Source: Thereva unica
Taxonomy: Eukaryota; Arthropoda; Insecta; Diptera; Therevidae
Reading direction: 5' to 3'
DNA: 64,000 nt
Assembly (NCBI GenBank): GCA_949987705.1
Contig: OX465281.1
Coordinates: 7,418,001-7,482,000, forward strand
Position 1 is the first letter of the stretch, and every line of letters starts with the position of its first letter. Below are positions 35,527 through 46,963 of this stretch, in pieces. The translations under genes and the position numbers were made by a program. Below the pieces are notes generated by a model. That model did not search any database and had not been told where the DNA came from. It worked only from the letters and a program-made list of their open reading frames with translations.

Positions 35527-35735
35527 TGTAATCCAGTATCGAAAAGCTTTTATTTTGTTTATCTTTTGCAATTGCCTTTTTCTTTCCAAGCCCGAGAGTG
35601 GCTTTACCAAAGCAGTCCCCCAACTAAACTCTATCAACTTCCAAAGCTGCTTGTCCGTATCGAACGAGAGCCGGGTTATTGAGTTTGCTAATGTCACATT
35701 TTATGGGCATGAGGATAATTGCCCGTTTTCTTTTT
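35527..35735. repeat. Dispersed repeat, uninterrupted copy
   Basis: Matches 9236-9415 plus 10187-10215. The segment ATTTTATGGGCATGAGG here corresponds to the CCTTTTAT/GGTCGTCAAG junction at 9.4-10.2 kb without the hAT-like insertion. It lies directly beside the satellite. The family is not recognised. Confidence 0.75.
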
Positions 35736-35813
35736 TTATATAAAATTTATGAAAACTCCAAGAAAGCTCCCTTGAGAGTGCTCCAAGTACACTCCCCTGT
35801 GCATCGCTCCCAA

Positions 35814-35829
35814 TTTTTCCCACTGGGTA
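35814..35829 (-). repeat. Right copy of the 16-bp inverted match flanking the satellite locus
   Basis: Reverse complement of TACCCAGTGGGAAAAA at 12907-12922. Preceded by GCTCC-rich sequence as at the left copy. Confidence 0.5.
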
Positions 35830-35835
35830 TGTTCA

Positions 35836-37687
35836 TATAACAGTTGTTTATGATAGTCATACCTTTAAGAGCTCCATGATTTTTAAAACGACAAAATTTG
35901 TCGGATAAAGACATTTTCTGGCTTTTAAACAAAATTTCGTTTGCTTATCCTAGTAAAAATAAAAAAATGGCCGTACTACGGGCCAACACCGGCCGCTAGG
36001 TTTTTATGGGCATATGATGGCCGCAGGAATTTTTAGCCATTTTAACAGGAAGCGCATACGCTCCTAGGACGGCCAAACGAAATTTTTTTGATCGCATTAT
36101 ATTCAAACAACTGGAGAATAACCCGACGGTGTGTGTGGTGTATAGCCGTACAGTCCTGTAAACAACCTTCTGATGCCAAGGATTATGTTTCAATCACGGC
36201 CGGCGTTCGCCTGTTGTAAAGTCATTTTTTATTATAACTTAAGTTCTGGAAAAGCTGCAGAATAAGTACTCGTATCATTTGTCAGTAGCATATTAAGACA
36301 GATCACCCGGGAGTTGTGCCAAACTTTCATGGTATTTTTGTTCAATATCGTTTGAAATTTCACCATGAAAGGGTTAGCTCGACATAGGGTCTACAAAAAA
36401 TCAGAAAAAGAAGATCCACTATTTTCGACCTGAGTCAGACCACAAGTCGGAGTAACCATGACTTTATTACGTGAATAATTCGAAGACCAGTTAACTTTAC
36501 CCTTCGGAGCTCAATTTATTCATCGGCCGCTTACGACCATAATTAACTTATTGGCTCCAGATATGTTAACGTATTCAACTGCGGCTGGCTTTGTAGGATT
36601 CATTTTTTTGGACGTTTTATTAAAAGGTGTCGAGCTGTCCTATTCTTTTTAAACCAGTGGATGCCGTTGGTGCCGTCTTTGCATTCTGTAGTGCCGCAAC
36701 GGTTGTCACAGTGCCTGGTAGTGCCAGTCCCTTCTTTTGTTGCTTTTATTTCATCTGATTTTGAAGTTCTATGCTTGCAGAGCAACGGGCAGTCTGTATA
36801 TACTCTGTATATATACTCTGAGGAGGTGTTGGTTGTTAATATTCAGGGTCCTTTTTTGTTACTGGGGATGTTGTCTTAATTTTTGGGTCTTGTAGGATTG
36901 TTTATTGGTATATTACGAAGAAATAGCTAAGCTCACCCTGGCTGTTTAGTCGTGAAAAATCCAACTAATCTGACTCCGTAATTTCGGATCCTGTAACGGT
37001 GGTTATGTAGCGGGTGCAATTAGTAATAACGCATATAGCCTCATTATAATACTATTACACAATTCATACAATTGACTCATTTAACTTAAAATTCACAATA
37101 CATATTTCAATATCAATTCCATTAAATATTTTAAACCAAAAAACTAATTTATTTTATTTCTAAACCAAACTAAATTCATTAAAATTTAATACATTTATGT
37201 TATATTTAAATTTATTTTATTTTTTACACCAAACTAAATTCATTAAATTTTATGATATTTATGCTTAATTAAAAAATTTCCCTAAACCACCAAAATCATG
37301 CATTTAACCCGAACCGTGTCAGTCAGGAATTTCAAGAAAAAATGACTAGCAAGCTAGCATTACTTTTTCCCATACCTTTCTGATGCGTTTAAACTTTGCG
37401 AATGAAGAACCTTAAGGATGTCGCCTTTTTATATTTTCATAGGTTGTCCACCGCCATCTTCATGAGGAACTGCCTTATTACAAATTTGGGTGGGTTTGTC
37501 GATACGCTGGGCTTACTTTATCGATAAATTTAATTTAATCCACAATTATGCAATGCCGTATTCAGCACAGGATTATTATGCATCAAAAAATTGCTGATAT
37601 TGCCTATTAATTTTTAATGCCTTGCATTTTGTATTTTCATTTTTATTATCGTTAAAATTTATTATTATAAGACTTAAGCGTCGATAA
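35836..37687. other. Intergenic region, no gene recognised
   Basis: No supported gene. Very AT-rich from 37020 to 37310. An imperfect direct duplication of about 60 bp lies at 37145-37262 (both copies contain CCAAACTAAATTCATTAAA). Confidence 0.5.
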
Positions 37688-37695
37688 CGCAGAAA

Positions 37696-39954
37696 CAGTG
37701 GCGTAGCGTGGATTTGTGCCACCCGGGGCGAACCATAAATTTGCTGCCCCCTACTTTCGAATTGATTCTTTTAATCAATGAATCAAAACCCAACTTGAAT
37801 TTCAAGTAATTTTCAATCCAAGAATTTAAGGCATCATGTAAACGCAATGAATTATATGTAACTAATGAATGTTCGGTATAGTGCGCGCCAAAATAAATGG
37901 GAATTTTACGCGCAGGTGAGGAAATGACAACTCCACATACATTAACATTCCGTGTATGGATAAAATTCCAGCGCACATGCATTTTAATTTCCCTTTTGAA
38001 ACTCGTTTACTGGGAACAACACTCCACCATAACATCTGACCAGGACAAGAGTCGCGTAGTGAGACGGATTGAATTGTGATTGAAAATATAAATGAGCGGG
38101 TGATTTGGGGCTTTAAACGAACGGAATGACGAGGTGCACTTTTCTTTTCGAATCTACTTTCGTGGTGAGGATTTGAGACTTTCACTGCACATTAAAAAAT
38201 CGATTTTGAGATTTCCAAATGTTTTGGCGCAGGCTATACCCGTGCTTCAAGGTTGGCCTAAATTATAAACTTTAACAAACCCAGAGAGCTGGAATCAGTA
38301 ATTTCTCTTTGTAATTTATTTCAGTTTGTCTTTAGATAGAAAGCCTCGTAGACGCGCGAGCTTAAGCTTAAACTCTTCTCTGTTCCAATATCTGGAGGTT
38401 TCATTTCCCATCATCGTAGCACAATACTATTACAGGCGATTTTAACGACAAATGCGGCAGCTGTTGGAGCCCTACTCAAACTTCAGCATTTACAGCCCGC
38501 GTCATAAAAGAAGGGAATCTTAATATCGCTGTTTCCATGCACATTGAGAGTCTCATACAAGAGAGCAAAGTCACTCTGTTTGTATAAAAACTAACGAACG
38601 AACTTAAAACTACGAACAAAACTACAATTCAACTGAAAACAAACAATTGAATCAATTTTTCACCACAATCTAACCGACTGATTTATTCACAATTTGGCAA
38701 TCCCAATGCACACCTATCGTGTTTCATATGCGCTAGTCCAGAAATAAGGTTCATATTTATAGTCCAGAAATAAGACCAAACCCAAATGAAAAGTAACGCA
38801 GAAGTAAAGTAGACGTAACTTCCACTGAAGCAGATGTAACATCCACTTTACTTCCAAATTGGTCACTCTCATACAGGGCCGGCGTTTGGCTTTTTTGCAC
38901 CCGGTGCAGCATGCCATATACATATTGCGCCCCCTTCATTGTTGTTCATTTTTTTGATGGCAGTAAAGGAAAATGAAAGACGACACAAACACTCATTGAG
39001 AATGAAGGCACGGAATTTTTCTTTCATTTTTTTGAAATTGCGCCCAGTGCAAATACACCAGTTGCACCTATGAAAGCGCGCCCTTGCCTTTGTCCAATCA
39101 GGATTTGCTTCGCGATCTTGCTTTTGTGCTGAGTTTACTTACGCTTTAAGTTCACAAAACTCTCCCGCTAATGCTGAGTAGTACTCTCCGATGATTTTCA
39201 TTATGAGCTGCACTTCTTTAACTATTTCCAGCACTAATAATACTATAAACTCGAATCTCCATAACGGAGGTCTCTATGTCGTTCTCCAATCCTTTATATT
39301 TCGAAGGATAATAGATGGTCACTGCACTGCATGCATTGGTTTCTACGGTAGAGTCTTACATAACAAAGCAGTCCACTTAACAGCCTTACTGGGCATAGAA
39401 GCCGCTTTCAAAAACTTCAGAACAGAGGCGATCCAGGTGTTTCTCGCCGAAGTAGTGATCTATAATTGTACGACTAATTTGAATTACAAATCATGACCTA
39501 TGGCATCGTGACCAGCCAAGAAAGGATAGACGACAAAATCAGGCGAACTAAATGAAATTGCATTGGTCACACCTTGCAGAAGACAATGGTAAAACGCACA
39601 GAAGATGCATTCCGTGTAATATATGGCAATGGGATCACTTTTTCAATTTTTTTTTTAAATCTTAATTTCTGAAATTGCGCCCGGTGCAAGTGCACCATTT
39701 TCACCTATGAAAGCGCCGTCTTTGCTCTCATAAATTTATATGGAATGGTACCTAACTTCACCTCACTTCACTTCCCTTCCCATTTGGGTTTGGCCGGTAG
39801 ACACCATCAGCCAGGACATCGTGCTGGATGTGGCAATGGTTAGGGCTTCATGTTGCCGGCAAGATCTCTAGCTCTGTCCAGTTTGGCCGCCGCCCCCAAC
39901 AACTACGCCGCCCGGGGCAATGGCCCCCTCGGCACCCCCCACGATACGCCACTG
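37696..39954. mobile_element. hAT-like element (outer), interrupted by a second hAT-like element
   Basis: The ends are CAGTGGCGTAGCGTGG and, reverse complemented, CAGTGGCGTATCGTGG, one mismatch in 16. A perfect 8-bp duplication CGCAGAAA flanks it (37688-37695 and 39955-39962). Subterminal CCCGGGGC occurs near both ends. Without the nested element at 38874-39724 it is about 1.4 kb. An open frame on the minus strand at 37674-37982 gives a 102-residue product with no motif I recognise. No transposase is evident. Confidence 0.88.
38874..39724. mobile_element. hAT-like element nested in the outer hAT-like element
   Basis: Same family as 9416-10178: the start is CAGGGCCGGCGTTTGGC, the right end is a degraded CGCCGTCTTTG, and both carry the LINE-derived AGGCGAACTAAATG segment. 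A perfect 8-bp duplication CTCTCATA flanks it (38866-38873 and 39725-39732). No transposase. Confidence 0.87.
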
Positions 39955-40051
39955 CGCAGAAATGCAGATTGGCTTTGAATTTAAGGTTGGTTGTTTTATC
40001 GGAGGATAAATCATTCCTTCTCCCTTTAATGTCCTTTCTCCCTTCCTCTTA

Positions 40052-40055
40052 TGGG

Positions 40056-40089
<34 letters not shown>

Positions 40090-41972
40090 GTCTACTGAAT
40101 ACAAAAATTCTTACAGACTAGAACTAATTACAGGAATTATAATAATAGGAATTATAATAATATAACTTATATAAAAACTATAAATTATAGTAAATTTTGC
40201 CAAACTTAACCGCAAAGCTCTTTAACAATGGTTTTAAACTTACCTCGACTGACATGCATTTCAATTTTACTGTAAATATTATTAAAAGTTTTTGCACAAT
40301 GAGTAATAGGATCATGCTGTCCATAAGAAGTTCGGTGAAAAGGAATACGTAAGAAATTATAATATCTTAACGATGGCCCAGGAACATGAATATTAAATAG
40401 AGCAACAAGTTCAGGGGAACGAATTTCAAAACACAAAACATCCCTAACGAACATAATACAGAAAACTTTCCTTCTTGATTCCAACGTCTGTAGCCCAAGA
40501 AGAAGGCATCTAGTAAGATAGGGGGGAGGTTCACTCCAACGGAAACTACGCAATGCATAACGAGTAAAATTTCTTTGAATAGACTCAATACGTTTAACAT
40601 GAATTCCAAAATAAGGGCACCAGACAACAGAAGCATACTCTAAAAGAGATCGCACTAGCGACACATAAAGAGTCTTCAGAGTATAACAATCACGAAAGTC
40701 CGTCGCATTTCTCTTTATAAAACCAAGCATTTTATACGCCTTAGGCGTGATAAAATCAACATGAAGGGAACAATCAAGTTTAGAATCAAATATAACGCCC
40801 AAATCTTTAATAAAAGGTGGACGCGCAATCACGACATTATCAACAACATAGTCAAAACGAAACGGATCACTATTGCGATAGAAAGAAAAGCTGTTACATT
40901 TGCTTGGATTTAAGAATAAACTATTTCTAGCACACCAATCAGCAAGTCTGTCTAGATCAGATTGAATTTGAAGGCAATCTTGATAATTTGTAACTGATTT
41001 AAAAATTTTAAGATCATCAGCATATAAAAGACACTGCGAAAAATTAAAAACATTGACAATGTCATTAATGAAAATTATAAAGAGAAGTGGACCCAGATGA
41101 CTACCTTGGGGTACACCAGAATTGACACTTATCAAACGAGACTCAACTGATTCAATTTTAACACGTTGTTTCCTACCGGTGAGGTAAGAATCAATCCATT
41201 TAAAAAGAGATGAATGAATTCCAAAACATAAAAGTTTCTTTTTAAGAATAGTAAGATTGACGCGATCAAAAGCCTTAACAAAATCAGTGTAAACTACATC
41301 AACTTGTGACCCATTCTCAATTTCGTTAATAACAAAGTTTTTGAAAAGAGTTAGATTTGATGAAGACGATTTACCTGCTACAAAACCATGCTGCTGATGA
41401 CTAATCGCTTCTTTGATATGGAAATATAATTTACCTTTTACTAAACTTTCAAAAAATTTCGGCAATGGCAAGAGCTTAGCAATCCCTCTATAATTTTTAA
41501 TAAAATTGCGTGGCCCTGCCTTATGTAAGGGCTTAATAAACGAGAACTTCCATTCTTCTAAAAAGCAACCCAGATGTAGAGAAAGATTAAAAATTATCGT
41601 CAAAACGGGTGCAAGTGAAATGCAACACCTCTTCAAAAGACAATTAGAAATCATATCATACCCGTAGAAGGTATCATCGTTTAATGAATACAGAGCAGTC
41701 TCAATTTCCTCAGTTATAAAAGACAAAGACCCTAGATCAACTACTGATCGAATATTATCATATTCATAGTTAATCAACTGAGAAGCGCATGTCGAAAAGC
41801 TAGATTCAAAATGGTCCGCAAATAATTCGCAAGTTGACTGAAGATTACACGAAGAGACATCACCAAGAATCATCTGCAAAGGAAACCCTGAAGACGATCG
41901 TTTATTTTTAACAAAAGACCAAAATGCCTTCGCGAAATAATAAAGCCCTTCCCTAATTATGGCACTACATTC
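40052..41972 (-). mobile_element. 5'-truncated LINE with (TAAA)n tail
   Basis: Minus-strand element. Its 3' end is a clean run of TAAA/AATA units (plus positions about 40052-40089), preceded by an AT-rich 3' UTR and the reverse transcriptase frame. The 5' side abuts the foldback element at 41973, and endonuclease and ORF1 are absent. A clear target duplication was not found. Confidence 0.85.
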
Positions 41973-41984
41973 TAGTCCAATCAA
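40206..41984 (-). CDS. LINE reverse transcriptase (5'-truncated ORF2)
   Basis: RNA-directed DNA polymerase of a non-LTR retrotransposon, 592 codons without a stop. Visible motifs: a pre-RT linker region, NYRGIAKL, motif A VVYTDFVKAFDRVNL (catalytic Asp), motif [16 protein letters not shown], motif C LLYADDLKIF (catalytic Asp pair), NPSKC, IKDLGVIFDSKL, and a C-terminal region with LLEYASVVWCPYF. There is no RNase H. The first codons (from 41984) lie in the foldback arm, so the apparent start is not native. It belongs to the same clade as the fragments at 45247-46960 and 51305-52372 but has diverged well. The open frame suggests a recent insertion. Confidence 0.88.
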   Translation of the reverse strand: MIGLECSAIIREGLYYFAKAFWSFVKNKRSSSGFPLQMILGDVSSCNLQSTCELFADHFESSFSTCASQLINYEYDNIRSVVDLGSLSFITEEIETALYSLNDDTFYGYDMISNCLLKRCCISLAPVLTIIFNLSLHLGCFLEEWKFSFIKPLHKAGPRNFIKNYRGIAKLLPLPKFFESLVKGKLYFHIKEAISHQQHGFVAGKSSSSNLTLFKNFVINEIENGSQVDVVYTDFVKAFDRVNLTILKKKLLCFGIHSSLFKWIDSYLTGRKQRVKIESVESRLISVNSGVPQGSHLGPLLFIIFINDIVNVFNFSQCLLYADDLKIFKSVTNYQDCLQIQSDLDRLADWCARNSLFLNPSKCNSFSFYRNSDPFRFDYVVDNVVIARPPFIKDLGVIFDSKLDCSLHVDFITPKAYKMLGFIKRNATDFRDCYTLKTLYVSLVRSLLEYASVVWCPYFGIHVKRIESIQRNFTRYALRSFRWSEPPPYLTRCLLLGLQTLESRRKVFCIMFVRDVLCFEIRSPELVALFNIHVPGPSLRYYNFLRIPFHRTSYGQHDPITHCAKTFNNIYSKIEMHVSRGKFKTIVKELCG

Positions 41985-44489
41985 TCTACGGAATCACCAT
42001 GTTAATTTCCAGACAATTGAAGGCAGGAAAAAAAAATATGGGCGTGTAGAACACTTAATTTGAAGAATGATAGCGTTTTTTTTTACGGAACTGCATTGGC
42101 GAACTTAACCTAAAAAATTCGCAAAAGTCAAAAAACCAGTTTTTCGCCAATAAAACAAAAAGTTGAGCTCGGATCCGAAAAAGTTATAGGTATTAAAATT
42201 ATCTTTCAATTGATGTGGTACAAAATATTGGTTAGTGTCTTATACATGGAGAAAAATGCTAAAAACCGCTAAAAATCGCTTCTTTTTCTTTTATTTTTTT
42301 TCTTTTTATTGATGCGACCTAGAAACTTTTTATTTGGTAAAAATGTTGCTTTTGGCAATCTGAAAACTCATTATTTTTTTTGGCTCGAAATTTTGCAAAA
42401 TATGGGTGAAATTTCGATTTATGTAAAAAAAAGCGTTTTCGTAAAATCCTTCGTCTACAGCTCCTCGACCTCGTAGGACATTTTTTCGAAGCTCTTTTTC
42501 TTCGTTAAGAGTTGGACTATCATGCACTATAAGTTAAAATTGGAGTTTTTCAATTTTATGTGCAAAAAACTCCACCGCAAAAAAGACAAGTTTTTTTGCC
42601 GCAAAAAAGACAAGTTTTTGTACTGCAAGTTTTTTATTTCATTATTTTTCGACTCTAAACTACTATTTAATAAAAATTTATATTCTTTTTAGAGAAAAAA
42701 TAGGTAATTTGGTCATACATAATATAAATGTATATTGAATCTAATATCTCACACTTTTATAGGAATAATTTGTTTTTGGTTGATCTACATGAAAAGTAGT
42801 TGAAGAGTTGCATGTTGTATTTTGAAGAGTTGGGTTTATTTAAATGGTTTAACGTTGGTGGTTTTTAGAGAATAAATAGTTAATTTGGTCATACATTATA
42901 TAAATGATAATAAAAGTTGGTTTTTTGGCATGGCTTTTTCCAACTATAAAAAATTGTTTCATTTTTCAATTCTTCTCGAAAAATTTTGTTATTGCAGACT
43001 TCTAGAGTTAAATTAAAAAAAGCTATAGAAAATGCCCCTCGAATTTCGAGTCCTGGATGCGGCTATTTGCATTAATTTTAAATATTTTAACGTTCAGGCA
43101 ATTTTGGTCATAGTTCAAATAAATGTATTTTGAATCTAATGACTCCAACTTTTATAGGAAAAGTTGGTTTTTAATTATTGGTTGATAAAAGTTGAATTTA
43201 GAAGCTTTGAAATGATTTTAAATATTTAAACGTTAGCTGCAGCAAGGCACACCGGGTCCTAGCTAACCAAAATACAGAAAATAAGCAGTTCATTGCGACA
43301 CTGCATCTGTGTATGAAAATTCATATCTCGAAAAATGATATGTCAATGGATGGTTTTTATTGTCGCGATCAACATGTCAGATCCCTAATAGTTTCAAATT
43401 TTGTTATTTGGAATCAAAAATACCAAAAAATTGCCTTTTTCAAACTCCCTTACGGTATATTAAAATGCTTCACCTGATTACTACTATTGGCTTATGGGTG
43501 CAGCATAGTTTATATAATAAAAATTGATTCAAACAACCAGAAATTACTACAGCGCGAAAAGTTAGAAGTGACCGCTCACCAAGTAAACATTCTAAGTAAA
43601 AGATGAAATTGCAGATGATCCGTGCTGTTGAGACGTCAATAACAACTTGTATGTATGTAGTACAGTAAATATTGAACAACAATATGTCTCAAATTCACAG
43701 GTATTTAACAAAGAAAAAAGGCTCCGTTATTTAAAAAAATGTCTTCGCTGTTGACGGTCGTACGGTTAATTTATTTTATTTTAAAATTAGTAAAAAGAAT
43801 ATAAATTTTTATTAAATAGTAGTTTAGCGTCGAAAAATAATGAAATAAAAAACTTGCAGTACAAAAACTTGTCTTTTTTGCGGCAAAAAAACTTGTCTTT
43901 TTTGCGGTGGAGTTTTTTGCACATAAAATTGAAAAACTCCAATTTTAACTTATAGTGCATGATAGTCCAACTCTTAACGAAGAAAAAGAGCTTCGAAAAA
44001 ATGTCCCACGAGGTCGACGAAGGATTTTACGAAAACGCTTTTTTTTACATAAATCGAAATTTCACCCATATTTTGCAAAATTTCGAGCCAAAAAAAATAA
44101 TGAGTTTTCAGATTGCCAAAAGCAACATTTTTACCAAATAAAAAGTTTCTAGGTCGCATCAATAAAAAGAAAAAAAAAATAAAAGAAAAAGAAGCGATTT
44201 TTAGCGGTTTTTAGAATTTTTCTCCATGTATAAGACACTAACCAATATTTTGTACCACATCAATACCTATAACTTTATAATTTAACTTTTTCGGATCCGA
44301 GCTCAACTTTTTGTTTTATTGGCGAAAAACTGGTTTTTTGACTTTTGCGAATTTTTTAGGTTAAGTTCGCCAATGCAGTTCCGTAAAAAAAAAACGCTAT
44401 CATTCTTCAAATTAAGTGTTCTACACGCCCATATTTTTTTTTTCCCTGCCTTCAATTGTCTGGAGAATTTCCGTAGATTGATTGGACTA
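41973..44489. mobile_element. Foldback-like element with about 700-bp inverted arms
   Basis: The left arm at 41973-42690 and the right arm at 43792-44489 are near-identical reverse complements, beginning TAGTCCAATCAATCTACGG on each side. They differ mainly by small indels. The 1.1-kb middle is AT-rich and holds three related copies of a segment with TTGGTCATA and ACTTTTATAGGAA. No transposase. TTC occurs on both flanks (41970-41972 and 44490-44492) and TA at both tips, so the target duplication is unsettled. Short open frames in both arms (about 42330-42527 and 43959-44141) are mirror images of each other and are not genes. Confidence 0.88.
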
Positions 44490-44497
44490 TTCGGTGA

Positions 44498-45090
44498 CTT
44501 TCGCGAAGTACCAGCTGGCTGTCACTTCAAAACATGAATGACAGTTCTCGATTTTTGTGTTTTCGCGACTCGCGGCCGTCGCCGGTTCTTTGCTATTTTC
44601 GCGAGTGTTATTGTGAGTACAGGTGCAAATCGATATCCATCAGCCACAGGTAGGTTTGTTATTATAATTGGCATGATTTCCTTGCATTATTTTGCAATTT
44701 AACATAAATTGTATCGCATGTTATAACATAACCCTAAATCTTAATAACTTCAAATTTTCCATTTTTTTGTGTTTATTATTTCAATTTTTAGTTTACATTA
44801 TATTCCTTAATCTATCTAATCTAATTTCTAAAATTTCATAAATTCTTTGTTTGTTCAATTTCCCGATATTTGGTTTTCGTGTTGTTGTTGTAATGTTTAA
44901 ATTCATATTGTTTGCATAATTCATGTTATTCTTATCATTATCTTTACTCTACTTAATCTATTTCATTTACTTCATTTTATTTAATTCATTTTTTTCTTTT
45001 TAGGTTGTTATGGGACTCCAGGTAAGTATGTTGTATCATCTAATTGTTTGAAATTGGTTTTAATTTTATTTCTTTTTAGATTCTGCGCTC
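44498..45090 (+). other. Possible spliced 5' region with 18-nt micro-exon
   Basis: A GC-richer leader (44498-44649) ends GCCACAG followed by GTAGGT, a possible donor. An AT-rich stretch leads to TTTTCTTTTTAG, then the 18-nt GTTGTTATGGGACTCCAG (45004-45021), then GTAAGTATG, a strong donor. A 56-nt stretch ends TTTCTTTTTAG at 45079. These sites fit insect splicing rules. The product would be very short (MGLQILRSILAYIHIH and a stop). It could be a host 5' exon or the leader of the decayed LINE downstream. Splicing is inferred from motifs alone. Confidence 0.3.
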
Positions 45091-45246
45091 AATACTGGCG
45101 TACATACATATACACTGAATTTGCTCATGTATCGATTGGCATCTTTCGCGACTAGCACCTTTAATCATTAGCAAGTAATTCATTTCTCTGCGGATACCGG
45201 ATTGAAGAACCTCTCGCTCTAAAAGTCAAGAAACATCCATATACAC

Positions 45247-46960
45247 TGTACATCGTGAACAGTGTACCTATTGAGCCGTTGAAGTCGTCCAGATCATCCC
45301 CACCGTGGTACAACAATGAGTTGAGACCTACCAAAAACCAGAAGAATAAACTCTGGAAACCGTACCTGAAGAGGAAAGACACTGCGAGTTTCTATGCAGT
45401 TGCTATGACCAATTTTATGCTCTCTCCGAAGCCGTCTATAAGGAGTACTTCAGGAACATGGAAGGTAAACTGTATGGTGAGCCTAGAGCATTCTTTCCAT
45501 TTATCAACACAAAGAAAAAAGTTGATAGTTACCCTTACACCATGAAATACGAGAGTCCCAGTTTTAATTCATTCGAGATTTGTGACAAGTTTGCATCGCT
45601 CTTCCTCAAATCTTTCTCGTCCCCTGTCTTCCAACCAGATGAAGACAATTTTCGTCTTATCTAAACGGCTCAAAACTTATCTTATTAGGGAAGATATCTT
45701 GAAACATATCAATGAACTTCCACAACATTTTTCGTCCGGCCCTGATGGTGTCCAGCTGTTCTAAAATCCTGTACCGGGGAACTAATGAAATTAGGCTTTC
45801 CCCATGCCCTTTCGGTATGATTCCAGTCGTACTTAGCCGATAGAACCTACCAGGTTCAATTCCGCGGAGTCAAATCTAAAAAAAAAGACCGTCTTCTGGT
45901 ATCCCGCAAGGCAATCGTCTTGGTCCTCTCCTTTTTATTTTATCAATTGATGACATTGTCACCTCGCTAAGGCACTATAAAATCCTTTTATATTCTGATG
46001 ACATCAAACTGTATCGCCACATAAGGAGTAAAAAAGATGGTCCAAGGAATTCAACAACCCCCTCATCTCTAAACACTTGTACGTATCTTTAGTTAGGCCT
46101 TTGCTTGAATACGCCTCCCAGGTATGGTCTCCTTACTACTCATCCCATGTTGATAGAATCGAACCGGTTCAAAGGAAGTTCGTCCGATTTGCACTCAGCC
46201 ATCTCCCGTGGGATGGCCCACTTAAGCCGGAATTACATTATTGTGTCGTGTTGTGTTGTGTCGCTGTGTGTCGTGATACTACGCGTTTACATCTATATGG
46301 TGTGTTGTGCCCATTTAGTATGCAAAATTTTCAAATGAAGCTAGGTGATATGTTTTCATCCGATCGCGAGAGCGATATTGCAGACCTAACATTTTTGTTA
46401 GTGCCACAATAATGCGAAAAAAAAGATTAGAGAGATTGAGGGTGAGTTCCACACTCTCTATAAAGAGCTGGAAGCTGATGCTGAAAGATTTCAGTAATAT
46501 TTTAGAGCCAGCATTTGCGAGAAATTCATTCCATGATTACAAAGAACATAGAATAACATACCAAATTTTGCAAATAAATTATGAGGCCAGCCTTCCCACA
46601 CCCGTTTACATCTTTGTGGTGTGTTGTGTAGCTATCCAGCGTTCTGACGCAGATCGGAGAAGCCCAGTCGGGAACACAACACACCACAACACACCATAGT
46701 AATGTAAACAGCTCCAATGAAATACATACATGGATTTGATTGCATCAGATAGCGACACAACACAACACGACACAATAATGTAATTCCGGCTTTACTCTTC
46801 AGCCTTTTGAGAACAGACTTAAATTGCTGATTTAAGCTCTCTCTATAAGCGTCGCGAGGTCGCTGACTTTACATTCGTTCATCGGCTGATGAATGGCAAG
46901 GTGGACTCAGATTTCTTAAGAAGCCACACGTTATTTAGAGTGAATAACTACAACCTGAGC
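45247..46960 (+). pseudogene. Decayed LINE ORF2, interrupted by a PIF/Harbinger-like element
   Basis: Pieces in order across frameshifts: the endonuclease-RT linker (SSPPWYNNELRP, KDTASFYAV, EGKLYGEPRAFFPFINT), RT remnants (HINELPQHFSSGPDGV, a damaged GIPQGN motif [10 protein letters not shown] for motif C), and thumb/C-terminus ([39 protein letters not shown]). After the insertion at 46225-46791 it continues as LQPFENRLKLL, RREVADFTFVHRLMNGKVDS-like sequence and VNNYNLSG. It is close to the minus-strand copy at 51305-52372. Non-functional. Confidence 0.8.
46225..46791. mobile_element. PIF/Harbinger-like MITE with transposase scrap
   Basis: Near-perfect inverted ends of about 42 bp begin AGCCGGAATTACATTATTG. 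TTA occurs on both sides (46222-46224 and 46792-46794), and removing the element restores the LINE reading frame. Ends and interior are rich in GTGTTGTG. At 46444-46500 the frame EFHTLYKELEADAERF, a stop, and YFRAS resembles the N-terminal part of Harbinger (HARBI1-like) transposases. That supports the superfamily. A second hairpin (GTTTACAT...ATGTAAAC) lies at 46603-46711. Confidence 0.82.
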
Positions 46961-46963
46961 GGT

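Noticed and set aside
42330..44152. Two similar small genes on opposite strands (products starting MHDSPTLNEEKELRKNV)
   Set aside because: They are mirror images in the arms of the foldback element, so the likeness is that of the inverted repeat.
46648..46664. Illumina adapter contamination (AGATCGGAGAAGC)
   Set aside because: It differs from the adapter (AGATCGGAAGAGC) by a transposed base pair and lies inside a well-bounded MITE.
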